NCBI RefSeq assembly: GCF_024763615.1
Contig: NC_077223.1
Location: 110,360,627-110,424,626 of the forward strand
Length of the DNA: 64,000 nucleotides
Direction of reading: 5' to 3'
Origin: Phlebotomus papatasi
Taxonomy: Eukaryota > Arthropoda > Insecta > Diptera > Psychodidae
A model generated the notes under the pieces. The model made no database searches and was not told where the DNA came from. It saw only the letters and a program-made list of their open reading frames with translations. Both the position numbers and the translations under genes were made by a program. Every line of letters begins with the position of its first letter. The stretch's first letter is position 1. This document shows positions 47,885 through 58,854 of this stretch, piece after piece.

Positions 47885-48232
47885 TCCCTCCGTCTCACCT
47901 TTTAGATCGGTCAAATTTAATGAAATCAAAATTCGTGTAATTTTCTTTCTCAAAAATAAAATCGTATAAGTCTATCCTAAGTCTTGCTTTTAGGTTAGCA
48001 GAATTCAGCTGAAAATACATATCTTCTCAGCTTCATTGAAATCGGTTAGCATTTGTGTAATATTCGTGTAATTATTATGCGTAAAATTCGTGTAATTTTC
48101 TTTCTCAAAAACAAAATCGTATAAGTCTATCCTAAGTCTTGCTTTTAGGTTAGCAGAACTCAGCTGAAAATACGTATGTTTTTAGCTTAATTGAAATCGG
48201 TTATTTGGTGCTCACTGGGGGAGCTCAAAATA
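47885..48232. repeat. Tandem duplication joining A- and N-type sequence (A11/N2)
   Basis: Begins with an A-type left arm (CTCACCTTTTAGATCGG). The segment GTGTAATTTTCTTTCTC through TTAGCAGAATTCAGCTG (about 47936-48020) is repeated with few changes at 48089-48175, a period of about 153 bp. The right end TTTGGTGCTCACTGGGG is the N terminus seen inverted at 3341. Confidence 0.65.
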
Positions 48233-48534
48233 GCCCCACCTTCACCTATTCCGAAATACACCACCACAAGGATTGGTTCACTTAGATAAATCCGAAAAAG
48301 TCAAAATAACATTCTGGAAATGTTAATTTTATCCTGCTATATTGATCCTAAATCGGTGTAAATATTAACATTTTTAGGTATATTATGGGTTAAAGTTACC
48401 GTTTTTTATGTTAATTTTACCCTTAAAAGGTATAAAATTAACATTAAAAAATGTTGATATATATTTGCACCCAAAAAGTGTTAAAGGTATGACGAAAAAA
48501 AGTTAATCGTAGCCTCTTTTTTCTCAGTCAGTGT
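48233..48534. other. No gene recognised; TTAACATTTTT words
   Basis: Around 48310-48450 TTAACATTT, GGTATAAAATTAAC and related words occur on both strands, suggesting an unassigned small repeat. Confidence 0.35.
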
Positions 48535-48538
48535 TTAA

Positions 48539-49054
48539 CCCTTTAACGACGAGACACTTTTTACGGACTGAAAATCAACAATAAAAATTAAACTGGGAAA
48601 CATAATCAACGATAAGTCTTACATCTAACCTTGGAAAGTCCAACCGAGTCTGATTCGGTGTATTTTGTGCTTCTATGAACGATAGGGACAAAAATAGCCT
48701 AAAAATTTAAATAATTTTTCTGACAATACCAATGAATAATATTTTTCGCTTTAATGAAAAATATTACGTATGAGTATTGTAGTTTTTATTGACAAAAGGG
48801 TTTTGATTTAAAAAAAATTAGAAGTATAAAAAATAAAGAAAATCAATTATGAATTTTAGAATTTAAATATTCGTCATTTTTGAGCTTAAATATTTACTAC
48901 ACAGCAAATAGCTAGAGACTTGCAAAAAATATTGTAGATTCCTTAAACCTTCTACTTTACAATTATGTACAGATATTAGAAAAAAATAACTTTATGTAGT
49001 CAGGAAAAATTATTTTCTTTATGGGACACCGGTGTTCCAATCGTCCTTAAAGGG
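48539..49054. mobile_element. B-family MITE, piggyBac-like (B2)
   Basis: 516 bp, the same length as B1, flanked by TTAA (48535-48538 and 49055-49058). Termini CCCTTTAACGACGAGAC and ATCGTCCTTAAAGGG; the subterminal GGACACCGGTGTTCC box is identical to B1. Non-coding. Confidence 0.85.
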
Positions 49055-49058
49055 TTAA

Positions 49059-50241
49059 ACCTAAGATGAAATTTTATTTCCAGCATCAGTAATTAACCAA
49101 TTCGATTTTTTTCCATGTTTGAGGAGAATAAAACTTTCGTGGGGACTTACCCCTCAATTTTCACTCCCTCGGAAAAGTCTCTCTCGCACTTTCTCCCTAC
49201 AAAAAGCTCTCTCTGTTGTTCTCCTCGCTGGATCATCTGAGCAGGGAGAGTATATCTACGGGTGGCAGAAGATAGAAAGATTCAGTACGGTGTCACTTGT
49301 CGAAGAACTAGGAGCAATGGTGGCTTCGTCCTAACTGCCCAAGTGGTTGGAATCCCTCAAAAAGTTCCAAGTGCAAGTTTGTTCGTGAGTGATTAGGTGC
49401 AATTGCTGACCAAAAGAGAAAGGGTGTCTCTTAATGAATTCTCCAGAGACCCACCAAATAACAAAGTGCATCCTGCCACATCCCCAGCGATGATCAAAGT
49501 ACCCTCTCGATGGCAAGTGGAAGTGATTAGATAATAAGTGGTGGTAACGGAAGATGAAGTGATCTGGATGCTTCTCCAGTGAAGGGATGTTGTGATGTTG
49601 ATGTGAAATAGAAACTTCGTTAGATAGGAAATTGTGTGTGGCGTATGTGAAGGTATTTTTTGGCGGGTGGATCACTAAATCACCCGCTGGAGCTTTGCCT
49701 TTCATCCCCCCAAAAATAGCTGGGGCCCATCACCAGGAAAAGCAAAAATCCTTGGGCTTCTTCCTTCTTTTTTTTTTATTCTCTTTCATTTGGAAGACGA
49801 GGGTGTACTGGCAACGATTCGCATAATATTTTCGCCGTGGCTGAGGAATACAAAACGGCGTCAAAACGTGGTCGGAATTGAAGAGAGGTAAGCTCCCCCC
49901 GAAGCACAACTCCTTCGACATAAGCCTTCCCACATGGGGGCCAAAGGAATAACATCATTGACAAAAATTCGATCCTCTCCGGTTCATTGCGTGACTTCCA
50001 AACTTTCCCACGGCATCCCTGACAGGGGAGATAATCATCGTGTGCCACCCCACAGAAAAAAATTCCCTTATCCTCTACGGGTGGGACGATTGGGGAAAAA
50101 GTGTACACAGAGATATACCTCATTATTGTGATTTTGGACAGGAAATAGGGGGTTGAGATACGCACCTTTTGTACAGAACTCACACAATCCAGCTATTTTG
50201 GAAAGGAATACAGAAAAAAAAGAAAAAAAAATACGTGAAAA
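49059..50241. other. GC-richer unique block; possible 5' UTR or regulatory DNA
   Basis: Free of recognised repeats and clearly less AT-rich than the flanking MITEs. Contains a long pyrimidine tract ending TTGGAAG near 49797 followed by a strong donor-like GAGAG|GTAAGC at about 49885; the 89 bp between are open in one plus-strand frame. Minus-strand frames of 124 and 135 codons (49331-49705, 49776-50183) have no domain. Confidence 0.3.
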
Positions 50242-50394
50242 ATGAAGCTCCATTGTGAGTCTCATGGGGCTAAAGAATGGGAAGTCCGCGTGTGGATAGT
50301 GTTATGTTTGTGTTTCATTTGTAATTTAGCTCCCTCGTTCTATTGTGTCTCTCATACTCTTTCTGTCCCAATGCGTATTGTGATGGTTCCTCAG
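50242..50394 (+). CDS. Candidate first coding exon with signal peptide (hypothetical)
   Basis: ATG at 50242 in good insect context (GAAAAATGA), with an in-frame TGA two codons upstream, so it is the true first Met of its frame. The 51 codons contain a hydrophobic stretch VWIVLCLCFICNLA (residues 18-31) after a mixed-charge N-terminus, as in a signal peptide or signal anchor. The frame meets CAG|GTGAGG, a strong 5' splice site, in phase 0 at 50394/50395; reading through would add 30 codons to a stop at 50487. No homologue recognised and the next exon is not identifiable, so this is a prediction from context only. Confidence 0.3.
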
Positions 50395-50565
50395 GTGAGG
50401 AATCCCCCAAAAAAAAGGCCAATCTTTCCAAAAAAACGAGTCCTCTGCATTATTGGATCGATTCTTAGCTTAATAGTACACGCTTAATAAAGGACTAAAC
50501 TTTTTGGTTCAAAAAAATCAAAATGGTTCATAATTCCATTTTGACTTGTAGAGTATCCTAGGGTA

Positions 50566-51571
50566 GGGTAAAGGCTCATAATTTGGGACAGTCTGCTTAT
50601 AAGCATCTATGTTCCAAGTTTGAAGTGCTATATTTTCGATTCTAATTGACTTTTTTGTTACTCTCTTTTCAGAAGAGTTATTTAGAAACTTGGCAATCTA
50701 TTTATCGTCTTATTTTTACTAAAATTAGTTTTAATACGTTTAAAAATGAATTGATATGTAGAGATGAATTTGATTCTTATTTTGGACAACTTGGTTATTA
50801 ATTTGGACAACTTGGCTGTAAATTTGGACAGCTAATCCGCCTCAACAGGATGCCCATTGTTCTTCATTTCATGAACCAATCTTACCAAGTCCTCTTCCTG
50901 TTCATGTAAGGGAAACGTAGAATGTCGCAAGAAGCCCGGAAACTTTCCATATCATTCATTAAAGTGAGTTAACTTCGGTACTTCAAGTACGTGCGGATTC
51001 GCTCATTCCCTGGCCTTTCCGGGAGCCTTTCAAGACATTTCTCACTACATCTCTTTCGTAGAGATGATGCTCCTTTGTTTCTCCAGACATTTGTCCAACC
51101 TAGTCATCACAAAAGCTAAAACTTCACGAAATTTCGTGAGAAAAACACCTGTCCAAAATAAGAACAATCATCTCACTGATAAATGTCTTAAAAAATTTCC
51201 CATTTTTCACACGAAAAATCTAATTCACAAGGCAAATCTCACTTTAGGTCAAATGTACAAATCACCACTAACGTAAATCAACACAATTTTCAATAAATAT
51301 TCAATAATATCACTCAAAAAAAGCGAAGAAACATTGTTAGTACTTCACCACAGCTAAATAAGACTGAAGTAAACACGAAGTTCTGTCATATTTCTCGTAA
51401 GCAATTGCTCACACTGAATTTTCAACAAAGCAATTTTAACTCAAATCACATTGAAAATTTAACGTATTTAGTGTTAAAATCTTCCAAAAAAAAACAAATT
51501 ATTTTTAGTGTCCAACTTTATCCTCAAAGTGTCCAAAATAAGAAACTAGACAAAATTATGAGCCTTTCCCC
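50566..51571. mobile_element. D-family TA-type element, reverse (D2)
   Basis: 1006 bp, TA on both sides. Begins GGGTAAAGGCTCATAATTTGG and ends CAAAATTATGAGCCTTTCCCC. Colinear in inverse with D1 with several small indels. Confidence 0.8.
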
Positions 51572-51573
51572 TA

Positions 51574-51775
51574 CTTTTGAACAGAATCTATTGTAAATTT
51601 TGTAAATTTGTAAATAACAGAATTGTAAATTTTGAGACCTGCTGAGAAGATCTCTTGTGAAGACTTCCTGAGAAGAGCATTTCTTTGCGGTCTTTTTCTT
51701 TAACCCTTCTGAAACACTAAAGAAATCTCTAAATTTAAAATTAGGTTCTGTTCAAAATTACCTCATTTTTCCCTA
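51574..51775. mobile_element. Foldback interrupted by D2 (probable)
   Basis: CTTTTGAACAGAATCT just right of D2 is inverted at about 51746 as AGGTTCTGTTCAAAA, followed by TTACCTCATTTTTCCCTA. The matching outer left end would be TAGGG just left of D2 (50559-50563), so D2 appears to sit inside this older TA-type MITE. Confidence 0.45.
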
Positions 51776-51799
51776 AAAAATTGGTCATAATCACATGTA

Positions 51800-51925
51800 C
51801 GGAGTAAAATTGAAAGAAAATAGAAATTTTAAAATATATTACGGAGTCACATTTATTCAGAAATATATGAAGAATTTAATAATTGCGAAGCTTGGGATCG
51901 TGTGAAGCATGGGTACTTTCCCCTA
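51800..51925. mobile_element. O-related half element (right arm)
   Basis: ATTACGGAGTCACATTTATTC, GCGAAGCTTGGGATCGTG and AAGCATGGGTACTTTCCCC next to TA; complements the left half at 43225. Confidence 0.6.
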
Positions 51926-52890
51926 TTCTTTTTTGTAGAAGGCATGTAAAGATTCTGAGTGTGGAATCCCATCACGCTGCTCGTTCGTATTTAATATTTT
52001 TAATCTTTAGAAGCTTTTAAAGCTTCGAAAAAGCCCTAGAATTTAACGAATTTAGAATTTTTCGACTCGGAACGTTTTGTTCTAGGTTTGCACAGTCGCT
52101 TAATGCTGTCGCATAAACCTTATTTTATTGGAACTCACTTGATAAGGGGGTATTGGTAAGGGGGTTATGTGAATGAATATATGGGCTTTTTATGGCATAA
52201 TGAAAATATATTGACATTTGAACCACAAAATGGGTCAGACAGAGTAAACTGACCAAAAAAGAACTAATAATTAAAATAAAACTAAATATCAATTTTTCCT
52301 TAAGAATTCATCTCAATCTATTACTTGCTGAAAAATATTTTTCTTTAGTGTTTCTAGATTACAAAATTCAATAAACCTTGGTTTTTTTATAGGGAATAGA
52401 ACTAAAGACCTAGACAAAAAATTAATCATAATGAGTGTTATTAATGAACATGCCTAATGTATCGTTAGATTAAGAAAATTATTTATTAATTAATGACAAA
52501 TAAATAAAAAAATCAATCGACAGACATTGCTTCTCGAAGTTGTCTTTTGCAATAAGAAGAGCTATCCTCCTACTCAAAGTGTTCTAAAAGTGCCTAAAGT
52601 GGCAGCTATGTTTATGATGAATTTACCAATAGATCTGTGTATAATAATTCCCTCAAGGCTTCCACAATTGATATGCTTGTTATGACTTACAGTCTTGACA
52701 TTAAATCAAGACCAACATGCCTTGAATCATAGGTTTTCATTTCTAGACTAATGATACGGTTTTGGTTCTTATCAATTCAGTCATTAAAACTGTTCCAATA
52801 TGCCTTATAAATGTTCCAGGGTTCGAACACTTCAGATTTTCCCCATTTTTCTTTAATCAATCTAGTTCATTTATGGTTGTATAATATATA
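51926..52890. other. No gene recognised
   Basis: AT-rich unique sequence without a notable ORF. Confidence 0.45.
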
Positions 52891-52892
52891 TA

Positions 52893-53104
52893 GGGGAAAC
52901 TGGGGCACCACCAAACACGGAGTAGCACCAAACACTGCGATTTTTTAATAAGATATTCGACTTCTAAGGACAAGACCTATAGGAATTTATAGGCACTATA
53001 GGGATGCTTGTCTACTGAAGAAATAGTCGAGATAGCTCAAGTAGTTTAGAAATAAAAATTAGTGTTTGGTGCTACCCCATGTTTGGTGGTGCCCCAGTTT
53101 CCCC
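52893..53104. mobile_element. P-family TA-type MITE
   Basis: 212 bp between TA dinucleotides. GGGGAAACTGGGGCACCACC, with ACCAAACA occurring twice (52907 and 52922 approx.), is inverted at the right as TGTTTGGTGC...GTTTGGTGGTGCCCCAG and TTTCCCC. The paired subterminal words are a distinctive feature. Non-coding. Confidence 0.85.
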
Positions 53105-53132
53105 TAATCCATGGTTATAATAAAAAAAACTT

Positions 53133-54030
53133 ATATATTTGAGAAAATTCAGGAATCACAAATGTATTCGTGAAACCAGGGAATCCGAAGAGTATTCGCG
53201 AAACCTGGAAATCACAAGAAAGTATTCATTAAACCTGGGAATATTAAAAAAAAATCAGGAATCCAAAATATATTCGTGAAGCCTGAGAATCCCAAAACAT
53301 ATTCCCGATTCCAAGGAAACACAAAAAGTATTCGTGAATCTTTGTTAGAAATCCGAAAATAGTGCTCACGAATCCCGGAAATCTTAGAAAGGTAATCAAG
53401 AAACCTGGGAATCGAAAAAAATATCATGATCCCGAGAATACCAAGATATTCAAGCAAATTCAGGAATCCAAAATGTATTCGTAGAACCTCAGAATCCCGA
53501 AAAGTATTCACGAATCCAGGGAATCGAAAAAAATATTCGTGAATTCCGGAAATTCCAAGAAAGTATTCATGCAAAATCAGGGATCCAGAAACTATTCGTG
53601 AAACGTGAGAATCCCAAAATATATTCGCGAATCGAAGGAATTGAAGAAAGTAAGGGAAAGTACTCCCTTCGAACGTTCATGCCTTCGAATAATGTGAATT
53701 TTCTTTTATTTTTTCTAGAGACTTATACACAATTATCACATAATTATCAATAATTGATGACAAGCTAACTAATATTTAATAAAAATATGTAAGTCTCTTA
53801 GGAAAATCAAAAGAAAATTCACATTATTCGAAGGTATGAACGTTCGAAGTTAGAGTACTTTCCCCTATTCATGATTCCCAGGAATACTCAAGAATTATCC
53901 GAGTAAATTCAGATATCCAAAGAGTATTTATGAATTTCAAAAACACTCAACCAAGGACCCCCTAAAAATTCCCTTAATTCGAGGATCCCAAAAGAGTATT
54001 CACCTAATCCGCGAATTCCAGAAGAACTTA
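53133..54030. repeat. Minisatellite, 28-30-bp units, split by F2
   Basis: About 18 units of the type GAATCCCAAAA-TATTCGTGAA-ACCTGG up to 53650, then a few decayed units after 53868. The minus strand of 53212-53574 is open for 120 codons with IPGF/FPGF-type repeats because the unit avoids stops; I regard it as non-coding. Confidence 0.8.
53653..53865. mobile_element. F-family TA-type MITE (F2)
   Basis: 213 bp, TA on both sides. Left arm GGGAAAGTACTCCCTTCGAACG then CCTTCGAATAATGTGAA, inverted at the right and ending AGAGTACTTTCCCC. Removing it and one TA rebuilds a normal minisatellite unit (AAAG-TA-TTCATGA). Confidence 0.85.
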
Positions 54031-54660
54031 GTTTCCAAAATCTGTGGTGCATTCCTTTCTGTTCTGTTTTGCAATAAAACTACAAGAAATTCCATGGGAA
54101 AATCCCGCCTGAAAATATTTTAGACCACATCCCTTAGAGATTACGTTTAAGTTATTAAAGATTGTAGCCCTATTGCGGATGATCTGACAATTTAAGTCAC
54201 CGTACAGATGACTTTTTTCGTGGGACACTTTGACCCCCTACTGTTCGTAAGCTTTTCTTTAATTCTAATGTTTAAGAGTGCTCCTCACCGATTAGATATG
54301 GTGGATCAGATAGGTAAAGATCATCATTAAGTGTAGAATTAAAGAAAAGCTCACGAACAGGAGGGGGTCAAAGTCAACTGAGGATAAAGTCACTCTGATC
54401 TACGGTATCTCCAATGAATTTAAGCTAACAAAATAGAATTCAAAAAATTAAACTAGTTTTTTGAGGTTATATTTGCAATATTTCTATAACTGTAGCATAT
54501 TTGGCGGCGTTTAGTGTAAACTTAAATGTAATAGAAACACTTTGTGCCTAATAATAACATTATTTCTCAAATATAATCATATAATGTGTTTATTTTATTT
54601 CTATGGTGAAGAGATATTCCAGATTTTGAGGTTATGTATGATCTAACTTCGAAAAAGAAG
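54030..54660. repeat. U repeat, forward copy, split by T (U1)
   Basis: Blocks CATTCCTTTCTGTTCTG, TAGACCACATCCCTTAGAG, GGCGTTTAGTGTAAACTT and two TTTTGAGGTTAT motifs 167 bp apart match the inverted copy at 58440-58830. The GAGGTTAT motif is the complement of the X-array phrase. Confidence 0.65.
54195..54410. mobile_element. T foldback element inside U1
   Basis: Nearly fully palindromic: ACCGTACAGATGACTTTTTTC, TTTGACCCCCT and GCTTTTCTTTAATTCTA at the left return inverted at the right (TAGAATTAAAGAAAAGC, AGGGGGTCAAAG, TGATCTACGGT). No counterpart in U2, so it is an insertion. Confidence 0.7.
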
Positions 54661-54994
54661 TCTTCTGCAGGATTTTATTACCAGGATCAGTTTAACTTTC
54701 AATTCTCTTCCGTGATTCAAAATTTATACCTATTTACAATTCAAATTGTAACTGATAATTACAAAATATTTAAAGTTAACCGGATTTATTGTATTTATTG
54801 TATTTTTCAGTTTAGAATTTGATATGAATTTAAAGAAAATTTGTATAATTTTTTTTGTCGTGAATAAATTATTGATTATTGATCAAATACAGATTAAGAG
54901 GTTTCCGTATAAATAAAAACAGTTTATCTTGAACTTTTAAGGTCAGGCTGTGTTTTAAAACTTTGGAAATAGTGTGTTAGACATTTAACTAGAA
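54661..54994. other. No gene recognised
   Basis: AT-rich sequence between U1 and Q; no repeat match found by eye. Confidence 0.4.
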
Positions 54995-54996
54995 TA

Positions 54997-55878
54997 GGGG
55001 AGACTGGGGCAAAAAGTAACAAAACGGATATTTTATTTTTTTACAAGCTACCCTAGCGCCCCAGAAATTTATAATTAGTGCAGTTTTGTAGGAAATTTAC
55101 CGCTCTACAACTTTGTAAAAGTCATTTTCCTCTATTCTGTAAGGAAATACATTTATCGAGCTATTTTCTAAAAGGTAATTTCGTGACCATTCTAACTTTC
55201 TAACTAAACCATTCGTAACATTCGTGACCAGGGATGGTATATTATCACATTTTGTTGCTTTATTACGAGCTTTCGTAAATTAAAAAAAAAATAGCTAAGT
55301 GGCATATTTTCTTAGGAAACTTATTCCTCTACATCTTTGTAAAACACCGTTTTCTCCATCTGAAAAGTGCTTTTCAAGCTATTTTAGAAAAAAACACACA
55401 AGAGACTGCTAATCGTTTGACCAATGCAAACAAAAGCGGCGAAACATGGAAATGACGTTTCTTCTCGCCGTGAGATATCAGAAATTGCTTCGGTCTTTGT
55501 TACTTTTTACCCCAAGTGGTCATTTTTAATAAAAAGATTTCTGGAGAAAAGAATCTTTGTAAAATTCTAAAATAGATAGTGGTTTCGCATTCAAAGAATC
55601 CAAATTATTTAGGAAATACTTACTAGTTCATTAATTTTGGAAAATAATTAGGTCAAAATTGATATCTGTTGTAAGGAAAACATTTCAAAAATAGGGCAAA
55701 AAATTTCAATATTTCTTTTATTTTCTGAATTCCTTGTTCAAATTCTAAGAAACTTACGACTTTGAAGAAGGCCTATGGAGGCCATCTATGGAAAAAATTT
55801 TAAGCCGCTATTTCTTTTATCTTGGAAGATATTGAATTTTCAAATTTTCTATTTGTGACTTTTTACCCCAGTCTCCCC
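54997..55878. mobile_element. Q-family TA-type element
   Basis: 882 bp, TA on both sides; ends GGGGAGACTGGGGCAAAAAG and TTTTTACCCCAGTCTCCCC. The subterminal word CAAAAAGTAAC is repeated inverted internally (about 55499-55513, TTACTTTTTACCCC). No transposase-like frame. Larger than P but with a related terminus. Confidence 0.8.
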
Positions 55879-55880
55879 TA

Positions 55881-57299
55881 ATGCACATTATTATATAATT
55901 ATTCTATAAATTTTTATTGCCAAGAAAACTATTTTAAAGTACGATCAAAATTCATTAATAGAGAAAAAAACAAGTAAAATAACATTTCAGTTTTGATTGA
56001 GTGCTGAGTTTCATAAAAATAAAATGCAAATTTCTATGTAGTTTACCATTAGCTTTCCAATATATTCCCAAAAATTTGTTTGAAAATTGTGCAAACAGAG
56101 CGTAAAAACCGCGTGGCTTGTCCTTGTATCCCGTGAGATAAGGAAATCCCAAGTTAGAAAACATTTTTCTGCTGAGCCACTGTAAATAGGTGTTTTTGTC
56201 TGATACGACGAAAATTTTCCTTCCCAATACCTTCGTGTTTTCATCACAATTTATCCCCAATTTTTATTAGCCACCATTCCCCTGCCCTCCCAAACATAAA
56301 ACAAGAGTTTAGCCAAAGTTTCAATAAGAGCTGTTTTAGGCGAAAAGCACCACCCAAAATACAATTTCTCAAACCCTGCCATTATTTTGCCCCCAAAAAT
56401 AAACTTTAAATCCAATAAAGGACACCATTCTCTCGCCGGAACCGGATAATCCCGGTGAATTTGTGCCTTTGCATTTTGAGCCATTTTGCCGAAGAATAAA
56501 ATTTATTAGTTGAAAATGATGCTGAAGTTTGGTGGAGAGAAAAGTTTCTGTGTGTTTCTGATGTGCAATATGATTAAATTTCACCAAATTCTACGCGGTA
56601 GGAATTTATTCAGCTATTTTTAGTCCGAACCGAAGGGATATCATCTCAAAAATTACCCCGTGACTCCCTTCTCTCCTTCCACATTTCCTTCGGAAACTTT
56701 CAAACGAGAAACTTTCACATGTAATGTGTCGCTCACTTTTTCTTGCCCTCAAGCTCTTTTATCCCTCAGCTTATCCCTTAAAAATTCTAACGTCATTTTT
56801 TTTTCTTTGAGAGAACAACATTCTTCACATGGAATTTTATATCTTACCGAATTTGTGGAATTTGCTGGGAAAATAACCAACATTCTCGGTCAATATGAAA
56901 TAATTCATTTATCTCAAATGTACCATCATTAACCTGCTTTTCCATCCATTCTTTGGAGATTTAGCAGGATGGGAAGGGAGTTACTGAATTGGTTCTCCGT
57001 AGGGGATTAGCAATGAAAGAAAAATTGGACATAACAGTTTAGACAATTTCCCAAAGGACGGTATCTTCCTCACATGATTTTGTAGAATTCTCTATCTGAA
57101 AATCTTAATAAATAGATTATAAAATAATAAAATCTTTAAATCCCATTATGCAAACCGTATAAGGGAAGTAACGAATTTTTAAAATGTTATGAAAACTCTA
57201 TAAGCTTTTATTCCTTAGAGAATTTTGTAAGTCTTATTGAAATCGGCCATAATACGATCTTCAGACTTAAGGATTACCCGTATAGCTTTAATGTTTTAT
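55881..57299. other. No gene confirmed
   Basis: GC-richer at 56.0-56.9 kb with overlapping 70-100-codon frames on both strands, none recognisable. No repeats seen. Confidence 0.35.
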
Positions 57300-57523
57300 G
57301 CCCTAGACACATTTACGACTTAAGCCGAGAAACGGATTACCGTATTATAATCAAAATAATGATTTGACTAAATACCTATCAGTTTCCCACTAACTAAGCC
57401 GCTTTTTGGCTGAAGCCCAGAGACGGATTAGTAAGAAACTGATGGAGATGTAATGTGATCGTTATTTTGATTATAATTACTTTAAGCCCTCTCTCGGCTT
57501 AAGTTGTAAGTGTGTTGTAGGTG
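57300..57523. mobile_element. H-family foldback, enlarged copy (H2)
   Basis: GCCCTAGACACATTTACGAC, then TTAAGCCGAGAAACGGATTA, pair with the right end CTCTCGGCTTAAGTTG. The middle has an extra inverted pair (GCCGCTTTTTGGC; CAGAGACGGATTAGTAAG), making this copy about 95 bp longer than H1. Confidence 0.65.
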
Positions 57524-57574
57524 ATGTAGGGTATTACTTTTTTAACAAGCGAAATTTTCGAATTCTTTTACTTA

Positions 57575-57714
57575 AGGTGTCTACACATTGAGAACATTTT
57601 TTGTCAAAAATTGCTTTTTTGAAGGAAATTGGCTGCAGTGCTGTAAGCAGAAACGTCAAAATTCTGTCAAAAATGCAATTTTTGACGAAAATTGCTCCCA
57701 TTGTGTAGAGGCCT
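57575..57714. mobile_element. K-family foldback MITE, single copy (K2)
   Basis: About 140 bp; AAGGTGTCTACACATTGAG at the left, CCATTGTGTAGAGGCCT at the right, with GTCAAAAATTGC and its inverse inside. TTA lies at both edges, consistent with a TTA duplication. Confidence 0.75.
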
Positions 57715-57721
57715 TTACACA

Positions 57722-58146
57722 GAAAAAAATATTTTGTATAATTGTTCGTAAATGTTTGTGCATTCTAACTGGGGACTTATGAAATGCTAATAAATCGTAT
57801 AATCCTTAAAAAAGTTCATAAACATTTGTGCTTCTTCACAAACATTGTTCGTAACAAGAACATTTAACGAGCATTTTTTGTTCTTTTACAAATATTTCTT
57901 CGTAAATGTTCCTAAAAATACTAAAAAGGATTCGTAAAAATTTGTCATTTGTTGGTAAAGTTTCGTCAGAAAAAAGAATGTAGGTAACAAAATTTGTAAA
58001 AAGACAAAAAAGGCTCGTCAAGTGATCATGTTACGAACAATGTAAAAAGTACAAAGTTTTACGAACTTGTTTGTGGGTTTTACGAGCATTTCATAACAGT
58101 AGGAATTCACAAACATTTACGAATGATTTTACGGAATAAATTTCTT
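57722..58146. mobile_element. S-family foldback (S2)
   Basis: ATTGTTCGTAAATGTTTGTG at the left is inverted at the right (CACAAACATTTACGAATGA). GTTCGTAA and TTACGAAC words recur inside. About 425 bp, non-coding; follows K2 after only a few bases. Confidence 0.7.
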
Positions 58147-58149
58147 CTA

Positions 58150-58830
58150 GAAAAGATTTATTTTTTCGAGGTTAGATCATACCTCAAGAAGCAAAATAGC
58201 TACCTTATAGAACCAAGTATTATACAAGTCTCTTAGTGCACTTTTAAAAGACTTAAAGTGAGAATTTTCTTTTGAAGTTCCTATAGAAGCTCTTAAGATC
58301 CTTAAGAGTGCGCCACTGTATTTACAGTAATCTCAGTGATGGAACCAAGAGCGTTATAAGCAAATAAAAAGATTTTTGGTTTTATAGTGTCTTACTTAAG
58401 GAATCCTACAAGACTTTATTAAGAAAAAATTGTTTCTTGGGACATAACCTCAATGTCTGAAATATCTCTTCACCAAATAAATAAAATAAACACATTATAT
58501 GATTTTATTTGAGAAGTCAATGTTATTTTTGGACACAAAATGTTTCTAGTACTCAAGTTTACACTAAACGCCGCTAATAACACTGCAGTTGTAGAAATAT
58601 TATAAATGTAACCTCAAAAATTCTAATTTAATTCTCTACTAATACAAGCTGCAATGTACACACGGACTACTAATATTGGCTACAATATCTAATAATTTAA
58701 ATTTGAACGTAATCTCTAAGGGGTCTAAAATATTTTTCAAGCGGAATTTTATCACGAAATTCGGTATGGCCTTATTGCAAAAAAGAACAGAAAAGAATAC
58801 ACTTAAAATTTTGAAAACCATAAATTTAAA
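58150..58830. repeat. U repeat, inverted copy (U2)
   Basis: ATAACCTCA motifs at 58444 and 58609 with AACACATTATATGATT, AAGTTTACACTAAACGCCGC and GTAATCTCTAAGGGGTCTA match U1 in reverse. Has extra sequence (58175-58435) absent from U1 and lacks the T insertion. Confidence 0.65.
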
Positions 58831-58854
58831 TTAATTTTCTTTTCTCGGATTGCA

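Noticed and set aside
49331..50183. Minus-strand frames of 124 and 135 codons
   Set aside because: No domains, starts or splice sites that make a coherent gene; the plus-strand exon candidate is the better, though still weak, reading.
53212..53574. 120-codon frame with repeated FPGF/IPGF motifs
   Set aside because: It follows the 28-30-bp minisatellite, units vary in length and would shift the frame, and no start context or domain supports it.
53133..53650. CRISPR-like array
   Set aside because: Units are contiguous and degenerate without constant repeats or unique spacers, and the context is eukaryotic.
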